Shown piece by piece: positions 38,049 through 48,219 of a DNA stretch of 64,000 nt. This stretch comes from Streptococcus sp. LQJ-218 (lineage in GTDB: Bacteria > Bacillota > Bacilli > Lactobacillales > Streptococcaceae). Position numbers and translations under genes: made by a program. The notes below the pieces were generated by a model. It made no database searches. It was not told the DNA's origin and was given only the letters and a program-made list of their open reading frames with translations. Position 1 is the first letter of the stretch. Each line of letters starts with the position of its first letter. Location: NCBI RefSeq assembly GCF_003428885.1, contig NZ_QQRU01000004.1, positions 124,001 through 188,000 on the forward strand. Direction: 5' to 3'.

Positions 38049-38612
38049 TTATTTCTTCAAAGTTTGTAATCTTGGAACAATAGCTAGGGTGAGAACTGCG
38101 GAAATGACTAATTCGGCAATCGAATTTGTTGAGACAACAGTTGCTAGGAGTTTTTGGATATTGCCGTCGAAAACATTTCCAAAAAGGTAGAAAATTCCGC
38201 CAAGTACAAAGACTGTGTTGGTAAGTGAACCAAGGGCACCGGCTAGAATCAGACCAGTTTTATTTTTCATCAGTTTATAGACTAGATACGGAGTTAAACC
38301 AATCAAAATTCGTGGGACAATGGCAATGATAACTGAGTAAATGTTACCGTTTGGTACAAATGGGGAGAAAAGGTAGCTTGTCGGTAGAATGGTAATAGTG
38401 TTAACCGTCAAGCTAAGAAGTCCCATCAAAAATCCAAGTGTAACTCCAACGCGTGGACCGTAGATAATGCTGGCAATAATGACAGGAATATGAACAATGG
38501 TCGGTTTGATTGGAAATGGAAAAAGGTTAAAGATAAGTGAGCTCAAAAAGTGAATCACGAGCATAGTTGCAAAAAAGATAGCAATGGGTGCAATATTAGA
38601 GCGTTTTTTCAT
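38049..38612 (-). CDS. ECF transporter S component, probably pantothenate (PanT-like)
   Basis: The 187-residue membrane protein has six hydrophobic segments and the S-component feel (FPFPIKPTIVHIPVIIASIIYGPRVG near the start). Its substrate is inferred from context: it overlaps coaC by 17 nt in a coaB-coaC unit for coenzyme A synthesis, so pantothenate or a precursor is the likely cargo. Energised by the shared EcfAA'T module encoded elsewhere. Confidence 0.8.
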   Translation of the reverse strand: MKKRSNIAPIAIFFATMLVIHFLSSLIFNLFPFPIKPTIVHIPVIIASIIYGPRVGVTLGFLMGLLSLTVNTITILPTSYLFSPFVPNGNIYSVIIAIVPRILIGLTPYLVYKLMKNKTGLILAGALGSLTNTVFVLGGIFYLFGNVFDGNIQKLLATVVSTNSIAELVISAVLTLAIVPRLQTLKK

Positions 38613-39147
38613 CGAGAGTTTCCTTTATTCTTTCTAAAATAATTGTGAGGTCGGCTAAGGCTCCTCGTCCGTGGTCTCCACAAGCTAGTAGGGATTCCTT
38701 AGGAGCAATCAGCTGATAGCCGTAGGTTTCTAATGTTTTCAGATTAGCCTGAGTTGCTGGATGGTCATACATTTTTGTATTCATAGCTGGTGCGATGAGT
38801 TTGGGAATATGACTTGATAGAGCTAGAGCTGTACTAGTTACCATATTGTCCGCAAAGCCGTGAGCTAGTTTTGCAATAGTGTTAGCTGTTGCAGGGGCTA
38901 CGATAAATAAATCTGTCTTTTTTCCAAGTTCGATATGATTGACTTGGTCAGGATAGGGTTCCTTCATGACATCCAAGTGGACAGGATTCTGTGATAAGAC
39001 CTGTAGTGTCAAAGGTTGGATAAACTCTGTAGCAGCCTGAGTCATTAAGACCGTGACTTGATGGCCTTGTTTTTTTAGAGAACTGACTAAATCTGCAGAC
39101 TTGTAAGAGGCGATTGATCCTGTTACAGCCAAGAGAATATGTGCCAT
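38596..39147 (-). CDS. coaC: Phosphopantothenoylcysteine decarboxylase
   Basis: The 183-residue HFCD-fold flavoprotein decarboxylates phosphopantothenoylcysteine. Visible: ITGSIASYKSADL-like start (VTGSIASYKSADL), active-site histidine VNHIELGKK, and PAMNTKMYDHPA with the PXMNXXMW-type loop. In this organism CoaB and CoaC are separate proteins, unlike the fused Dfp of many bacteria. It follows coaB by 11 nt. Confidence 0.93.
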   Translation of the reverse strand: MAHILLAVTGSIASYKSADLVSSLKKQGHQVTVLMTQAATEFIQPLTLQVLSQNPVHLDVMKEPYPDQVNHIELGKKTDLFIVAPATANTIAKLAHGFADNMVTSTALALSSHIPKLIAPAMNTKMYDHPATQANLKTLETYGYQLIAPKESLLACGDHGRGALADLTIILERIKETLDEKTL

Positions 39148-39158
39148 AGCTTTCCTTT

Positions 39159-39848
39159 CTAAGAATGGTAGTCTTGAATTTTTTCAAGGAGGAGTTCTGC
39201 AATTTCTTCTTTAGTCTGGACTGTTTGAAGCTGATTTTTCTCAACAAAGATAGCACGATGCTGGTTCGCAGAGATTTGAGTCAGGTCATTCGCAATAATC
39301 AAGTCTGCTTGGTTCTTGATAAGACTTTTTTGGGCAATCTCGATGAGATAATCTTCAGAGACATCAACCAGCAGTTTAAAACCAATTAGATGAATAGAAG
39401 GATTCCACTCTTTGACTAGAGAGATGATCTTGGGTGTCTTTTTAAGGAACAATACCTGAATCTCGTCAGTTGAAGAAATCTTAGCCTGATGATTCTGCTT
39501 GCTTAAAAATTCTTCTAGATTGGAGCTAGCCTGTACCTCTTCAAGTCCTGTCATATAAACAGGAGTGTAGTCAGAAACAGCCATTGAGTGGATCAAGACT
39601 TGATAATCCTTGATACGTTCTTGCATTTCCAGTAGAAGGTCCTTGGTATTGGTAATTTCTTGAATACTTAGGTTGGGATGGGCTTCTGGCTTTAGAGCTC
39701 GTTTTGTTGTTATCAGACAAACTTCATGCCCTGCAGCAAGCAAAGTTTCTGTGATGATTTTTCCCAAGCGACCTGTAGAATGGTTAGTGATAGAGCGGAC
39801 GCTATCGATAGCTTCACTGGTACCGCCCGATGTAACTAAAATTTTCAT
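39159..39848 (-). CDS. coaB: Phosphopantothenate-cysteine ligase
   Basis: The 229-residue stand-alone CoaB couples 4'-phosphopantothenate to cysteine. Features: MKILVTSGGTSEAIDSVRSITNHSTGRLG at the N-terminus and VSDYTPVY near residue 95. The ATG at 39848 lies 7 nt after the end of a TACAAT -10 box and has no Shine-Dalgarno sequence; the in-frame GTG at 39863 would overlap the -10. The mRNA is therefore predicted to be leaderless. Confidence 0.92.
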   Translation of the reverse strand: MKILVTSGGTSEAIDSVRSITNHSTGRLGKIITETLLAAGHEVCLITTKRALKPEAHPNLSIQEITNTKDLLLEMQERIKDYQVLIHSMAVSDYTPVYMTGLEEVQASSNLEEFLSKQNHQAKISSTDEIQVLFLKKTPKIISLVKEWNPSIHLIGFKLLVDVSEDYLIEIAQKSLIKNQADLIIANDLTQISANQHRAIFVEKNQLQTVQTKEEIAELLLEKIQDYHS

Positions 39849-39854
39849 AGCACT

Positions 39855-39883
39855 ATTGTACACAAAAATAAACGGTAAGTAAA
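39855..39883 (-). promoter_or_regulatory. coaB promoter, predicted leaderless
   Basis: Minus strand: TTTACT (39883-39878), 17-bp spacer, TACAAT (39860-39855). The A of the ATG is 7 nt after the last -10 base, where transcription normally begins. Confidence 0.7.
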
Positions 39884-40037
39884 ATGAAAGCGATAAATTT
39901 TTGTAAAAATGAAGATTTACTATAGTTTCAAACTATAAAGCCATATAAAATTTAAGAAAGGGCTCTAAAAAAACTAAAAATAGGGATATTTACGAACGTT
40001 TAGAGAGTTTTAGGATGTTAAAAATCTTGTTTTGTGT

Positions 40038-40043
40038 TATAAT
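40038..40043 (+). promoter_or_regulatory. -10 box for fhs
   Basis: TATAAT 34 bp before the fhs ATG; no convincing -35 hexamer. Confidence 0.55.
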
Positions 40044-40076
40044 GAATTATCATATAAGAGGTTAGAGGAGTTTTGA

Positions 40077-41747
40077 ATGAAAACAGATATTGAAATTGCA
40101 CAGAGTATTGAGTTGAAGCCAATCGTTGATGTTGTAGAGAAGCTGGGTATTTCTTACGACGATTTGGAGTTGTACGGAAAATACAAGGCTAAGCTCAGCT
40201 TTGATAAAATTCGTGCAGTTGAGAGCAATCCAGTTGGGAAATTGATTTTGGTTACTGCCATCAATCCAACACCTGCAGGTGAAGGAAAATCAACTATTAC
40301 CATTGGTCTTGCGGATGCTTTGAATAAGATTGGCAAGAAAACCATGATTGCCATCCGCGAACCATCTCTTGGTCCAGTAATGGGGATTAAGGGTGGTGCA
40401 GCTGGTGGTGGTTATGCTCAAGTTCTGCCAATGGAAGACATCAACCTCCACTTCACTGGAGACATGCATGCCATTACAACTGCCAACAATGCGCTTTCTG
40501 CCTTGATTGACAACCACTTGCACCAAGGGAATGAGTTGGGAATTGACCAACGTCGTATTCTCTGGAAACGTGTTGTGGACTTGAACGACCGCGCACTTCG
40601 TCATGTGACCGTTGGACTTGGTGGCCCTCTAAACGGTATTCCACGTGAGGATGGCTTTGACATTACAGTTGCTTCAGAAATCATGGCCATTCTTTGCTTG
40701 GCAACGGACATCGAGGACTTGAAACGTCGTTTGGCTAATATTGTTATTGGTTATCGCTATGACCGTACACCTGTTTCTGTAGGTGATTTGCAGGTTGAAG
40801 GTGCCTTGGCTTTGATTTTGAAGGATGCGATTAAACCGAACCTGGTTCAGACAATTTACGGTACACCTGCCTTTGTACATGGTGGCCCATTTGCCAATAT
40901 TGCTCACGGATGTAACTCGGTCTTGGCAACGACTACAGCCCTTCACTTGGCTGATTACACAGTCACTGAAGCTGGTTTTGGTGCAGACCTTGGTGCTGAG
41001 AAATTCCTTGATATCAAGACTCCAAACTTGCCAACATCTCCAGATGCAGTTGTCATTGTCGCAACCCTTCGTGCCCTTAAGATGAATGGTGGAGTAGCTA
41101 AAGACGCTCTGACAGAGGAAAATGTAGAAGCAGTTCGTGCCGGTTTTGCTAACTTGAAACGTCACGTTGAGAATATCCGTAAGTTCGGTATTCCAGCAGT
41201 TGTGGCGATTAACGAATTTGTCTCTGATACAGAAGCTGAAATTGCAGCCTTGAAAGAACTTTGTGCTTCTATTGATGTGCCAGTTGAACTAGCTAGCGTA
41301 TGGGCTGATGGCGCGGAAGGTGGAGTAGCTCTTGCTGAAACAGTTGTTAAGACCATCGCTGAGAACCCAGCTAACTACAAACGTTTGTATGATAATGACC
41401 TTTCTGTCCAAGAAAAGATTGAAAAGATCGTTACTGAAATCTACCGTGGTAGCAAAGTAAACTTTGAGAAGAAAGCTCAAACACAAATTGCTCAAATCGT
41501 TCAAAACGGTTGGGACAAATTGCCAATCTGTATGGCTAAAACTCAATACAGTTTCTCAGACAATCCGAATGCACTTGGAGCACCTGAAAACTTTGAAATT
41601 ACCATTCGTGAATTGGTACCAAAATTAGGGGCAGGCTTCATCGTTGCCCTAACTGGCGATGTCATGACCATGCCAGGACTACCAAAACGACCAGCAGCCC
41701 TCAACATGGATGTTGAAAGTGACGGAACAGTATTAGGCTTGTTCTAG
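40077..41747 (+). CDS. fhs: Formate-tetrahydrofolate ligase
   Basis: ATP-dependent formation of 10-formyl-THF from formate, feeding purine and fMet-tRNA synthesis. The 556-residue protein shows the P-loop [20 protein letters not shown] (near residue 64), [19 protein letters not shown] and [21 protein letters not shown] precedes the ATG. A BOX element separates the stop codon from the terminator. Confidence 0.96.
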   Translation: MKTDIEIAQSIELKPIVDVVEKLGISYDDLELYGKYKAKLSFDKIRAVESNPVGKLILVTAINPTPAGEGKSTITIGLADALNKIGKKTMIAIREPSLGPVMGIKGGAAGGGYAQVLPMEDINLHFTGDMHAITTANNALSALIDNHLHQGNELGIDQRRILWKRVVDLNDRALRHVTVGLGGPLNGIPREDGFDITVASEIMAILCLATDIEDLKRRLANIVIGYRYDRTPVSVGDLQVEGALALILKDAIKPNLVQTIYGTPAFVHGGPFANIAHGCNSVLATTTALHLADYTVTEAGFGADLGAEKFLDIKTPNLPTSPDAVVIVATLRALKMNGGVAKDALTEENVEAVRAGFANLKRHVENIRKFGIPAVVAINEFVSDTEAEIAALKELCASIDVPVELASVWADGAEGGVALAETVVKTIAENPANYKRLYDNDLSVQEKIEKIVTEIYRGSKVNFEKKAQTQIAQIVQNGWDKLPICMAKTQYSFSDNPNALGAPENFEITIRELVPKLGAGFIVALTGDVMTMPGLPKRPAALNMDVESDGTVLGLF

Positions 41748-41765
41748 TATATTGCAATTGACTTT

Positions 41766-41910
41766 ATACTCTTCGAAAATCAAACCACGTCAGCTTCACC
41801 TTGGATTATATATGTGATTGACTTCGTCAGTCTTATTTACAACCTCAAAGCAGTGCTTTGAGCAACCTGCGGCTAGCTTCCTAGTTTGCACTTCGATTTT
41901 CATTGAGTAA
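41766..41910 (+). repeat. BOX element, boxA-boxB-boxC in plus orientation
   Basis: Begins ATACTCTTCGAAAATC, contains one boxB with CTCAAAGCAGTGCTTTGAG and ends GATTTTCATTGAGTA. boxA is diverged like the 18.9-kb copy (CTTGGATTATATATGTGA). Inserted 18 bp after fhs, ahead of its terminator. Confidence 0.92.
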
Positions 41911-41913
41911 TAA

Positions 41914-41949
41914 ATGAGTTTGGAAATTGTAATCCAAGCTCATTTTTTA
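41914..41949 (+). terminator. Terminator of fhs, downstream of the BOX element
   Basis: 10-bp stem ATGAGTTTGG / CCAAGCTCAT (one G-U) followed by TTTTTT, 166 bp after the fhs stop. Confidence 0.82.
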
Positions 41950-42035
41950 TCTAGATATAAGTCCTTATTTTAAACTAAGGAAAGAGTTGCCTTCTAGACG
42001 AAACTAGTCTAGGTAAAGATATTTTCCCTAAATTC

Positions 42036-42044
42036 TGATATAAT
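42036..42044 (+). promoter_or_regulatory. Extended -10 promoter for pcrA
   Basis: TGATATAAT with TATAAT at 42039-42044, 33 bp before the ATG. Confidence 0.68.
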
Positions 42045-42077
42045 AGAAATATTGACTTCAAGAGTAAGGAAGAGAAG

Positions 42078-44369
42078 ATGAACGCATTATTGAATGGAAT
42101 GAATGACCGTCAGGCTGAGGCAGTGCAAACGACAGAAGGGCCCTTATTAATCATGGCAGGGGCTGGTTCTGGAAAGACTCGAGTTTTGACCCACCGTATC
42201 GCTTACCTGATTGATGAAAAGCTGGTCAATCCTTGGAATATCTTGGCCATTACCTTTACCAACAAGGCTGCGCGTGAGATGAAGGAACGTGCTTATAGCC
42301 TCAATCCAGCCACTCAGGACTGTCTGATTGCGACCTTCCACTCTATGTGTGTGCGTATTTTGCGTCGCGATGCGGACCATATTGGCTACAACCGTAATTT
42401 TACTATTGTCGATCCTGGTGAACAGCGAACGCTCATGAAACGCATTCTCAAGCAGTTAAACTTGGATCCTAAAAAATGGAATGAACGAACTATTTTGGGA
42501 ACCATTTCCAATGCTAAGAATGATTTGATTGATGATGTAGCTTATGCTGCCCAAGCTGGTGATATGTACACGCAAATAGTGGCTCAGTGCTACACTGCCT
42601 ACCAAAAAGAGCTTCGTCAGTCGGAGTCGGTTGACTTTGATGATTTAATTATGCTGACCTTGCGTCTCTTTGATCAAAATCCTGATGTCTTGACCTACTA
42701 CCAGCAAAAGTTTCAATACATCCACGTTGATGAGTACCAAGATACCAACCATGCCCAGTACCAATTGGTCAAACTCTTGGCTTCTCGTTTTAAAAATATC
42801 TGTGTGGTTGGGGATGCGGATCAGTCTATCTATGGTTGGCGTGGTGCGGATATGCAGAATATCTTGGACTTCGAAAAAGATTATCCCCAAGCCAAGGTTG
42901 TTTTGTTGGAGGAGAATTACCGTTCCACTAAAACAATTCTCCAAGCGGCCAACGAGGTCATTAAAAATAATAAAAATCGCCGTCCTAAGAATCTCTGGAC
43001 TCAAAATGCTGATGGGGAGCAAATCGTTTACTATCGTGCCAATGATGAGCAGGATGAGGCTGTATTTGTAGCCAAAACTATTGATGAACTTGGTCGTAGT
43101 CAAAATTTCCTTCATAAGGATTTTGCAGTTCTTTATCGTACTAATGCGCAGTCCCGTACTATTGAGGAAGCTCTGCTCAAGTCAAACATTCCTTATACCA
43201 TGGTTGGTGGAACCAAGTTCTACAGCCGTAAGGAAATTCGCGATATTATCGCTTACCTCAACCTCATCGCCAATTTGAGTGACAATATCAGTTTTGAGCG
43301 TATTATCAACGAACCGAAACGTGGAATTGGTCCAGGTACAGTTGAGAAAATCCGTGACTTTGCGAATATGCAAGACATGTCCATGCTAGATGCTTCAGCC
43401 AATATCATGTTATCTGGTATCAAGGGTAAAGCAGCCCAGTCTATCTGGGATTTTGCCAATATGATTCTAGATTTACGAGAGCAGCTAGATCACTTAACTA
43501 TTACAGAGTTGGTTGAGGTTGTTCTAGAAAAAACAGGTTACGTTGATATTCTTAATGCCCAAGCGACTCTAGAAAGCAAGGCTCGGGTTGAAAATATTGA
43601 AGAGTTCCTTTCTGTGACGAAAAATTTTGATGACGCCTCTGATGCGCCAGAAGAGGAAACTGGTTTAGATAAACTGAGTCGTTTCTTAAATGATTTGGCC
43701 TTGATTGCAGACACAGATTCAGGTAGTCAGGAGACATCAGAAGTGACCCTGATGACCCTGCATGCAGCCAAAGGTCTCGAGTTTCCAGTTGTCTTTTTGA
43801 TTGGGATGGAAGAAAATGTCTTTCCACTTAGTCGTGCGGCTGAAGATCCAGATGAATTAGAAGAAGAACGCCGTCTGGCCTATGTAGGAATTACACGTGC
43901 AGAGAAAATTCTCTATCTGACTAATGCTAACTCACGCTTGCTTTTTGGTCGTACCAATTATAACCGTCCGACTCGTTTTATTAATGAAATTAGTTCAGAT
44001 TTGCTTGAGTATCAAGGTCTGGCTCGTCCTGCAAATACAAGCTTTAAAGCATCTTATAGCAGTGGTGGCCTTGCCTTTGGTCAAGGTATGAGTTTGGCGC
44101 AGGCCCTCCAAGACCGTAAACGTGGTGTGGCACCAAAAACTATTCAGTCAAGTGGTCTCCCATTTGGACAATTTACAGCTGGCGCAAAATCAGCGCCTAG
44201 TGAAGCAAATTGGTCCATTGGTGACATTGCTCTCCATAAGAAATGGGGAGAGGGAACTGTTCTGGAAGTTTCAGGTAACGGAGCTACTCAGGAATTAAAA
44301 ATCAATTTCCCAAAAGTAGGTTTGAAAAAACTTTTAGCTAGTGTAGCCCCAATTGAGAAAAAAATCTAA
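42078..44369 (+). CDS. pcrA: ATP-dependent DNA helicase PcrA
   Basis: UvrD/PcrA superfamily 1 helicase acting in repair and plasmid replication. The 763-residue protein has [14 protein letters not shown] (near residue 29), [36 protein letters not shown], motif V/VI segments ([31 protein letters not shown]), and a C-terminal tail ending in a Tudor-like [23 protein letters not shown] precedes the start. Its terminator overlaps the radC promoter. Confidence 0.96.
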   Translation: MNALLNGMNDRQAEAVQTTEGPLLIMAGAGSGKTRVLTHRIAYLIDEKLVNPWNILAITFTNKAAREMKERAYSLNPATQDCLIATFHSMCVRILRRDADHIGYNRNFTIVDPGEQRTLMKRILKQLNLDPKKWNERTILGTISNAKNDLIDDVAYAAQAGDMYTQIVAQCYTAYQKELRQSESVDFDDLIMLTLRLFDQNPDVLTYYQQKFQYIHVDEYQDTNHAQYQLVKLLASRFKNICVVGDADQSIYGWRGADMQNILDFEKDYPQAKVVLLEENYRSTKTILQAANEVIKNNKNRRPKNLWTQNADGEQIVYYRANDEQDEAVFVAKTIDELGRSQNFLHKDFAVLYRTNAQSRTIEEALLKSNIPYTMVGGTKFYSRKEIRDIIAYLNLIANLSDNISFERIINEPKRGIGPGTVEKIRDFANMQDMSMLDASANIMLSGIKGKAAQSIWDFANMILDLREQLDHLTITELVEVVLEKTGYVDILNAQATLESKARVENIEEFLSVTKNFDDASDAPEEETGLDKLSRFLNDLALIADTDSGSQETSEVTLMTLHAAKGLEFPVVFLIGMEENVFPLSRAAEDPDELEEERRLAYVGITRAEKILYLTNANSRLLFGRTNYNRPTRFINEISSDLLEYQGLARPANTSFKASYSSGGLAFGQGMSLAQALQDRKRGVAPKTIQSSGLPFGQFTAGAKSAPSEANWSIGDIALHKKWGEGTVLEVSGNGATQELKINFPKVGLKKLLASVAPIEKKI

Positions 44370-44375
44370 TTTTCC

Positions 44376-44411
44376 ATCCTTCTCACGAATAATAAAGTGA
44401 GGAGGATTTTT
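44376..44411 (+). terminator. Terminator of pcrA
   Basis: ATCCTTCTCAC / GTGAGGAGGAT, 11-bp stem with one G-U pair and a 10-nt loop, followed by TTTT. The right arm contains the radC ribosome-binding site and the left arm/loop contains its cin-box. Confidence 0.78.
44384..44391 (+). promoter_or_regulatory. SigX/ComX cin-box (CACGAATA) for radC
   Basis: CACGAATA differs by one base from TACGAATA; 20 bp before the radC ATG. RadC is a known competence-induced gene in pneumococcus. Confidence 0.75.
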
Positions 44412-45092
44412 ATGTACAGTATTTCATTTCAAGAAGATTCATTATTGCCAAGAGAAAGACTGGCCAAGGAAGGAGTAGAAGCGCTCAGTAATCAAGAGTT
44501 GCTAGCGATTTTGCTAAGGACAGGAACACGTCAAGCTAGCGTTTTTGAAATTGCACAGAAAGTCTTGAGCAATCTTTCAAGCCTAACGGATTTGAAAAAA
44601 ATGACCCTGCAGGAGTTGCAGAGTCTATCTGGTATTGGGCGTGTTAAGGCCATAGAATTACAAGCTATGATTGAGCTGGGTCATCGTATTCATAAACACG
44701 AGACCCTTGAGATGGAAAGCATTCTCAGCAGTCAAAAGTTGGCCAAGAAGATGCAGCAGGAATTGGGACATAAAAAACAAGAGCACCTAGTGGCGCTCTA
44801 TCTCAATACTCAAAATCAAATCATCCATCAACAGACCATTTTTATTGGTTCTGCCACTCGCAGTATTGCTGAACCACGTGAGATTCTTCACTATGCCATC
44901 AAGCATATGGCGACTTCACTCATCTTGGTCCACAATCATCCCTCAGGAGCAGTAGCGCCTAGCCGAAATGATGATCATGTGACTAAACTTGTAAAAGAAG
45001 CCTGCGAACTGATGGGTATTGTTCTCTTGGACCATTTGATTGTTTCGTATTCTAGTTACTTTAGTTACCGTGAAAAGACAGATTTAATCTAA
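44412..45092 (+). CDS. radC: RadC/JAB-domain protein
   Basis: The 226-residue protein has an N-terminal helix-hairpin-helix ([15 protein letters not shown], near residue 70) and a C-terminal JAB/MPN metalloprotease-like domain with [14 protein letters not shown] (H-x-H...D, near residue 178). Induced with competence in pneumococci, but not shown to be essential for repair or transformation. Start at ATG 44412 with GGAGGA at 44401-44406; the in-frame GTG at 44397 would place the ribosome-binding site inside the gene. Confidence 0.93.
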   Translation: MYSISFQEDSLLPRERLAKEGVEALSNQELLAILLRTGTRQASVFEIAQKVLSNLSSLTDLKKMTLQELQSLSGIGRVKAIELQAMIELGHRIHKHETLEMESILSSQKLAKKMQQELGHKKQEHLVALYLNTQNQIIHQQTIFIGSATRSIAEPREILHYAIKHMATSLILVHNHPSGAVAPSRNDDHVTKLVKEACELMGIVLLDHLIVSYSSYFSYREKTDLI

Positions 45093-45778
45093 AGGTCATT
45101 AACGACATAGTCAAAGAGGTTTTTATCTTTGGGGCGATTTTCAAATAGTAATTCTGGGTGCCATTGGACACCGAGAAAGGCAATATCATCTGTAGTTATG
45201 ATAGCTTCAATGATACCATCTTGAGGATCAAGGGCCGCAATCTTTAAATTTGGTGCTAAGTCCTTGATGCTCTGATGGTGGAAAGAGTTAATATGGGAAA
45301 TTTCTCCATAGATTTCTCGAAGAACTGTATCAGGTTCTGTTACCAAGCGCTGGCTTGTGTACTCAGCCGAACAATCCTGCCAGTGGTCTTCGATATCTTG
45401 GTACAAAGTTCCACCCATGGCAACGTTAAAGAGTTGTGTGCCACGGCAGACGGAGAAAATAGGCTTTTTCTGGTTAATAGCTTCTTTGATGAGGGCCAGT
45501 TCGAAGATATCTCTTTGAAGGTGGTAGTCATCACTATCAATGGTTTTCGGTTCATCATAGAATTTTGGATCAACATTTTGCCCACCTGTCAAGATGAGCT
45601 TGTCAATTATACTGATATAGTGGCTAGCCATTTCTTGATCACCAATCGGTAGGATGATGGGAATCCCTCCAGCGTCTTTCACACCTTCAACAAAGCCTTT
45701 TGCTGCGTAGCTCAACATGATATCATCAACTGGATGAGTTTTTTCGTTTCCTGTAATCCCAATAACTGGTTTTTTCAT
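45089..45778 (-). CDS. Class I glutamine amidotransferase-like hydrolase (PuuD family)
   Basis: The 229-residue protein has the nucleophile elbow [16 protein letters not shown] (catalytic Cys near residue 112) and the His/Glu pair in [10 protein letters not shown] near residue 213. It resembles gamma-glutamyl-gamma-aminobutyrate hydrolases, but no polyamine genes are nearby, so the substrate is open. It lies 17 nt downstream of rex on the same strand, so it may be under redox control. Ends in a 4-nt overlap with the convergent radC. Confidence 0.85.
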   Translation of the reverse strand: MKKPVIGITGNEKTHPVDDIMLSYAAKGFVEGVKDAGGIPIILPIGDQEMASHYISIIDKLILTGGQNVDPKFYDEPKTIDSDDYHLQRDIFELALIKEAINQKKPIFSVCRGTQLFNVAMGGTLYQDIEDHWQDCSAEYTSQRLVTEPDTVLREIYGEISHINSFHHQSIKDLAPNLKIAALDPQDGIIEAIITTDDIAFLGVQWHPELLFENRPKDKNLFDYVVNDL

Positions 45779-45795
45779 AAAATGATGTTCGCTTT

Positions 45796-46437
45796 CTAAT
45801 CCTCTTTTCGCATGAAGTAGAGGAGGGTTTGGAGTTCACTTGTCAAATCGACATATTGAACGACCACGTCTTTTGGTAAATGCAGATGGACTGGTGAAAA
45901 ACTGAGAATTCCTTTCACGCCAGCATCCACCAAGAGATTAGCAACCTCTTGTGACTTGACGCTGGGAACGGTTAGGATCGCAGTCTTGACATCGCCATTC
46001 TTTATTTTTTCCTTGATTTGAGAAATCCCGTAAATGGGAATCCCATCAGGAGTTTGGGTCCCTACTTCAGGGTGGTCATCTAGATCAAATGCCATAATAA
46101 TCTTCATCTTGTTACGCTCGTGGAAGCGATAGTGGAGAAGGGCATGGCCCATATTTCCAATACCCACTAGCATGACATTGGTGATGGAGTTATCATTGAG
46201 CAAATCAGCAAAAAATGTCATCAGTTTTTTGACATCATAGCCAAAACCACGACGACCTAGTTCGCCAAAATAGGAAAAATCACGACGAACTGTCGCTGAA
46301 TCAATACCGATAGCCTCTGCAATTTGTTTAGAGTTGGCACGTTCAATCTTTTCTGCATGAAATCTTTTAAAAATTCGATAGTAGAGAGAGAGTCTTTTCG
46401 CTGTAGCTTTTGGAATAGCAGACTGTTTATCTTTCAC
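45796..46437 (-). CDS. rex: Redox-sensing transcriptional repressor Rex
   Basis: The 213-residue regulator senses the NADH/NAD ratio. It has an N-terminal winged helix (about residues 10-80, [21 protein letters not shown]) and a Rossmann NAD(H)-binding domain with [13 protein letters not shown] near residue 90. The start is GTG at 46437 with AAAGG upstream. A Rex-like palindrome just upstream suggests autoregulation. Confidence 0.94.
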   Translation of the reverse strand: MKDKQSAIPKATAKRLSLYYRIFKRFHAEKIERANSKQIAEAIGIDSATVRRDFSYFGELGRRGFGYDVKKLMTFFADLLNDNSITNVMLVGIGNMGHALLHYRFHERNKMKIIMAFDLDDHPEVGTQTPDGIPIYGISQIKEKIKNGDVKTAILTVPSVKSQEVANLLVDAGVKGILSFSPVHLHLPKDVVVQYVDLTSELQTLLYFMRKED

Positions 46438-46476
46438 AAAATCACAACCTTTCTATTCTTCTATTTTATAGAAACA

Positions 46477-46494
46477 TTGTGAAAAAATCAACAA
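46477..46494. promoter_or_regulatory. Candidate Rex operator upstream of rex
   Basis: TTGTGAAAAAATCAACAA resembles the Rex consensus TTGTGAAN4TTCACAA; the left half is perfect, the right half has two mismatches. It overlaps the likely -35 region of the rex promoter (-10 TATAAA at 46470-46465, minus strand). Confidence 0.6.
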
Positions 46495-46519
46495 AAACAA
46501 GAAAAAACTAAGAAAAATC

Positions 46520-46735
46520 TTAGTTTTGATGTAAAAAATCTGCATGTGATAGAAAACGGTAGAGGTCTCCGACCAGACCCTCGTAAACTTTCTGTTCCTT
46601 ATAGGTCAAAGAAGTCACATAAAGTGTATCTGGCAGAGTCACACATCCTGACAGAGCCAGCATAAGAGCCTCGTAATCCTCATACTTGAGAGTGCGCTCT
46701 ATATGATAGCTATCCTTATAGGTCAGTTCAAACAT
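46520..46735 (-). CDS. DUF4649-like small protein
   Basis: Small 71-residue hypothetical protein; I assign it tentatively to DUF4649 from its overall look (MFELTYKDSYHIERTLKYED start). No catalytic motif is visible. AGGG stands ahead of the ATG and it lies 7 nt after the DUF1831 gene, at the end of the prs-nifS-like unit, so it is probably cotranscribed. Confidence 0.7.
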   Translation of the reverse strand: MFELTYKDSYHIERTLKYEDYEALMLALSGCVTLPDTLYVTSLTYKEQKVYEGLVGDLYRFLSHADFLHQN

Positions 46736-46742
46736 TTTGGCC

Positions 46743-47090
46743 CTATCTTTCAGATTTTATAAAGATACCACGTTCTACTAAACTATCCATGAGGAAGTAG
46801 AATTTTTCCTGATGAATGTGGTGGTCTTCTGATTTGAAAATATCAACTAGACGTAGTCCAAACTTGTCAGTGATATTGATTTTAGCTCCTGTAAGTTCCT
46901 TGTTAATGATGATTTTGAGTTGGAATCCCTCACCGCTGTTCGGAACTTTTTCCAAAAGGCGAGTCAATTCATAGTTACCAACCTTAGTCTCAAAAAAAGT
47001 GTTGTCCTTAAGGGTAAATTTTTTAACAGAAGGGCTAAGAGTGTAGTCGTAAGGACAATTTTTTAACTGAATGGTTTTTTCAAATGCCAT
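46743..47090 (-). CDS. DUF1831 family protein
   Basis: The 115-residue protein resembles DUF1831, a family found next to cysteine desulfurases in Lactobacillales. Function unknown; no cysteines near a metal-like site apart from one near residue 13. GGAGGTTAG precedes the ATG, overlapping the end of the desulfurase gene; the tight coupling suggests a role related to sulfur transfer, which is inference. Confidence 0.75.
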   Translation of the reverse strand: MAFEKTIQLKNCPYDYTLSPSVKKFTLKDNTFFETKVGNYELTRLLEKVPNSGEGFQLKIIINKELTGAKINITDKFGLRLVDIFKSEDHHIHQEKFYFLMDSLVERGIFIKSER

Positions 47091-47094
47091 ATGG

Positions 47095-48210
47095 CTAACC
47101 TCCGATAATTTCTTTTAGGGTTTTTGCGAGGGTTTGTAGGTCTTCAACAGTATTTTGTGGCGACAAACTGATCCGAACGGATTCCTTCAAGCGTTCTGAA
47201 TTTGCTCCGTACATAGCTTTAAGAACATGGCTCGACTGAATAATGCCCGCAGTACAGGCGGAACCAGTAGAGATAGAAATTCCAGCTAAATCTAAACGAA
47301 GGAGTAAGAGGTCGTTTTTCTGACCAGGAAATCCAATATTGAGAACATAAGAGAGATGGTGTTCGCCTCTATTCAAGTAATATTGACTTCCTTCTAGCTC
47401 TGCCAGAAAGGCAGTTTCTAGATTTTGTACATGGTGAAAATGTTCTTCTTGCTGTTCTAGGTCCTCTTTTAGGGCTGCAACCATGCCTACGATAGCAGCT
47501 AAATTTTCAGTTCCTGCACGTTTTTTCTGTTCTTGGTCTCCACCATGGAGATAAGAATCAAAGTCCATGCTAGATGCGTAGAGAAATCCGATTCCCTTAG
47601 GACCATGGAATTTATGGGCTGAAGCAGTGAGAAAATCAATGCCTAATTCTTCTGGATGAATAGGGATTTTACCAATAGCTTGAACTGCATCGACATGATA
47701 GGCAGCAGGGTGATGCTTGAGTATTTGGCCAATTTCAGCAATGGGCAGTAGGTTTCCGGTCTCATTATTGGCAAACATGGTAGAAACCAAAATCGTATCG
47801 TCACGTAAAGCCTTTTGAATTTGTTGGGCTGTAATTTCTTGATTTTCTGGTTGGATAATGGTTGCTTCAAAACCAAAGTGTTGAACCAAGTAATCAATGG
47901 TTTCAAGGACGGCATGGTGCTCAATAGCAGTTGTGATAATATGTTTTCCTTGTTCTTGATGACGAAGGCAGTAACCAATGATAGCAGTATTGTTGCCTTC
48001 AGTTCCACCAGAAGTGAAGAAAATATGTTGAGGTTTTGTCCTCAGTAACTGAGCTAATTCCTGACGAGCTTCTCGCAAGAGTTTTCCAGCTTGACGGCCA
48101 TGACCATGAATGCTAGAAGGATTGCCATAGGTTTCTTGCATAACCTTGGTCATAGCTAAAATAGCAACTGCTGACATAGGAGTCGTTGCAGCATTGTCCA
48201 AATAAATCAA
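47095..48210 (-). CDS. Cysteine desulfurase (NifS/IscS-like)
   Basis: PLP enzyme delivering sulfur from cysteine, likely for tRNA thiolation or Fe-S assembly. The 371-residue protein has DNAATTPMS at residue 4, the PLP lysine in TASAHKFHGPKGIGFLY (near residue 195) and the catalytic cysteine in STGSACTAGI (near residue 318). It starts with TTG at 48210, preceded by AAGGTGA. Group I-like spacing around the cysteine suggests an IscS/NifS type rather than SufS. Confidence 0.9.
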   Translation of the reverse strand: MIYLDNAATTPMSAVAILAMTKVMQETYGNPSSIHGHGRQAGKLLREARQELAQLLRTKPQHIFFTSGGTEGNNTAIIGYCLRHQEQGKHIITTAIEHHAVLETIDYLVQHFGFEATIIQPENQEITAQQIQKALRDDTILVSTMFANNETGNLLPIAEIGQILKHHPAAYHVDAVQAIGKIPIHPEELGIDFLTASAHKFHGPKGIGFLYASSMDFDSYLHGGDQEQKKRAGTENLAAIVGMVAALKEDLEQQEEHFHHVQNLETAFLAELEGSQYYLNRGEHHLSYVLNIGFPGQKNDLLLLRLDLAGISISTGSACTAGIIQSSHVLKAMYGANSERLKESVRISLSPQNTVEDLQTLAKTLKEIIGG

Positions 48211-48219
48211 AGAATCACC

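Noticed and set aside
41766..41910. Interpreting the interspersed repeats as RUP elements
   Set aside because: Module structure (45-bp boxB, boxA with the CAAGGCGACG core) fits BOX, not RUP.
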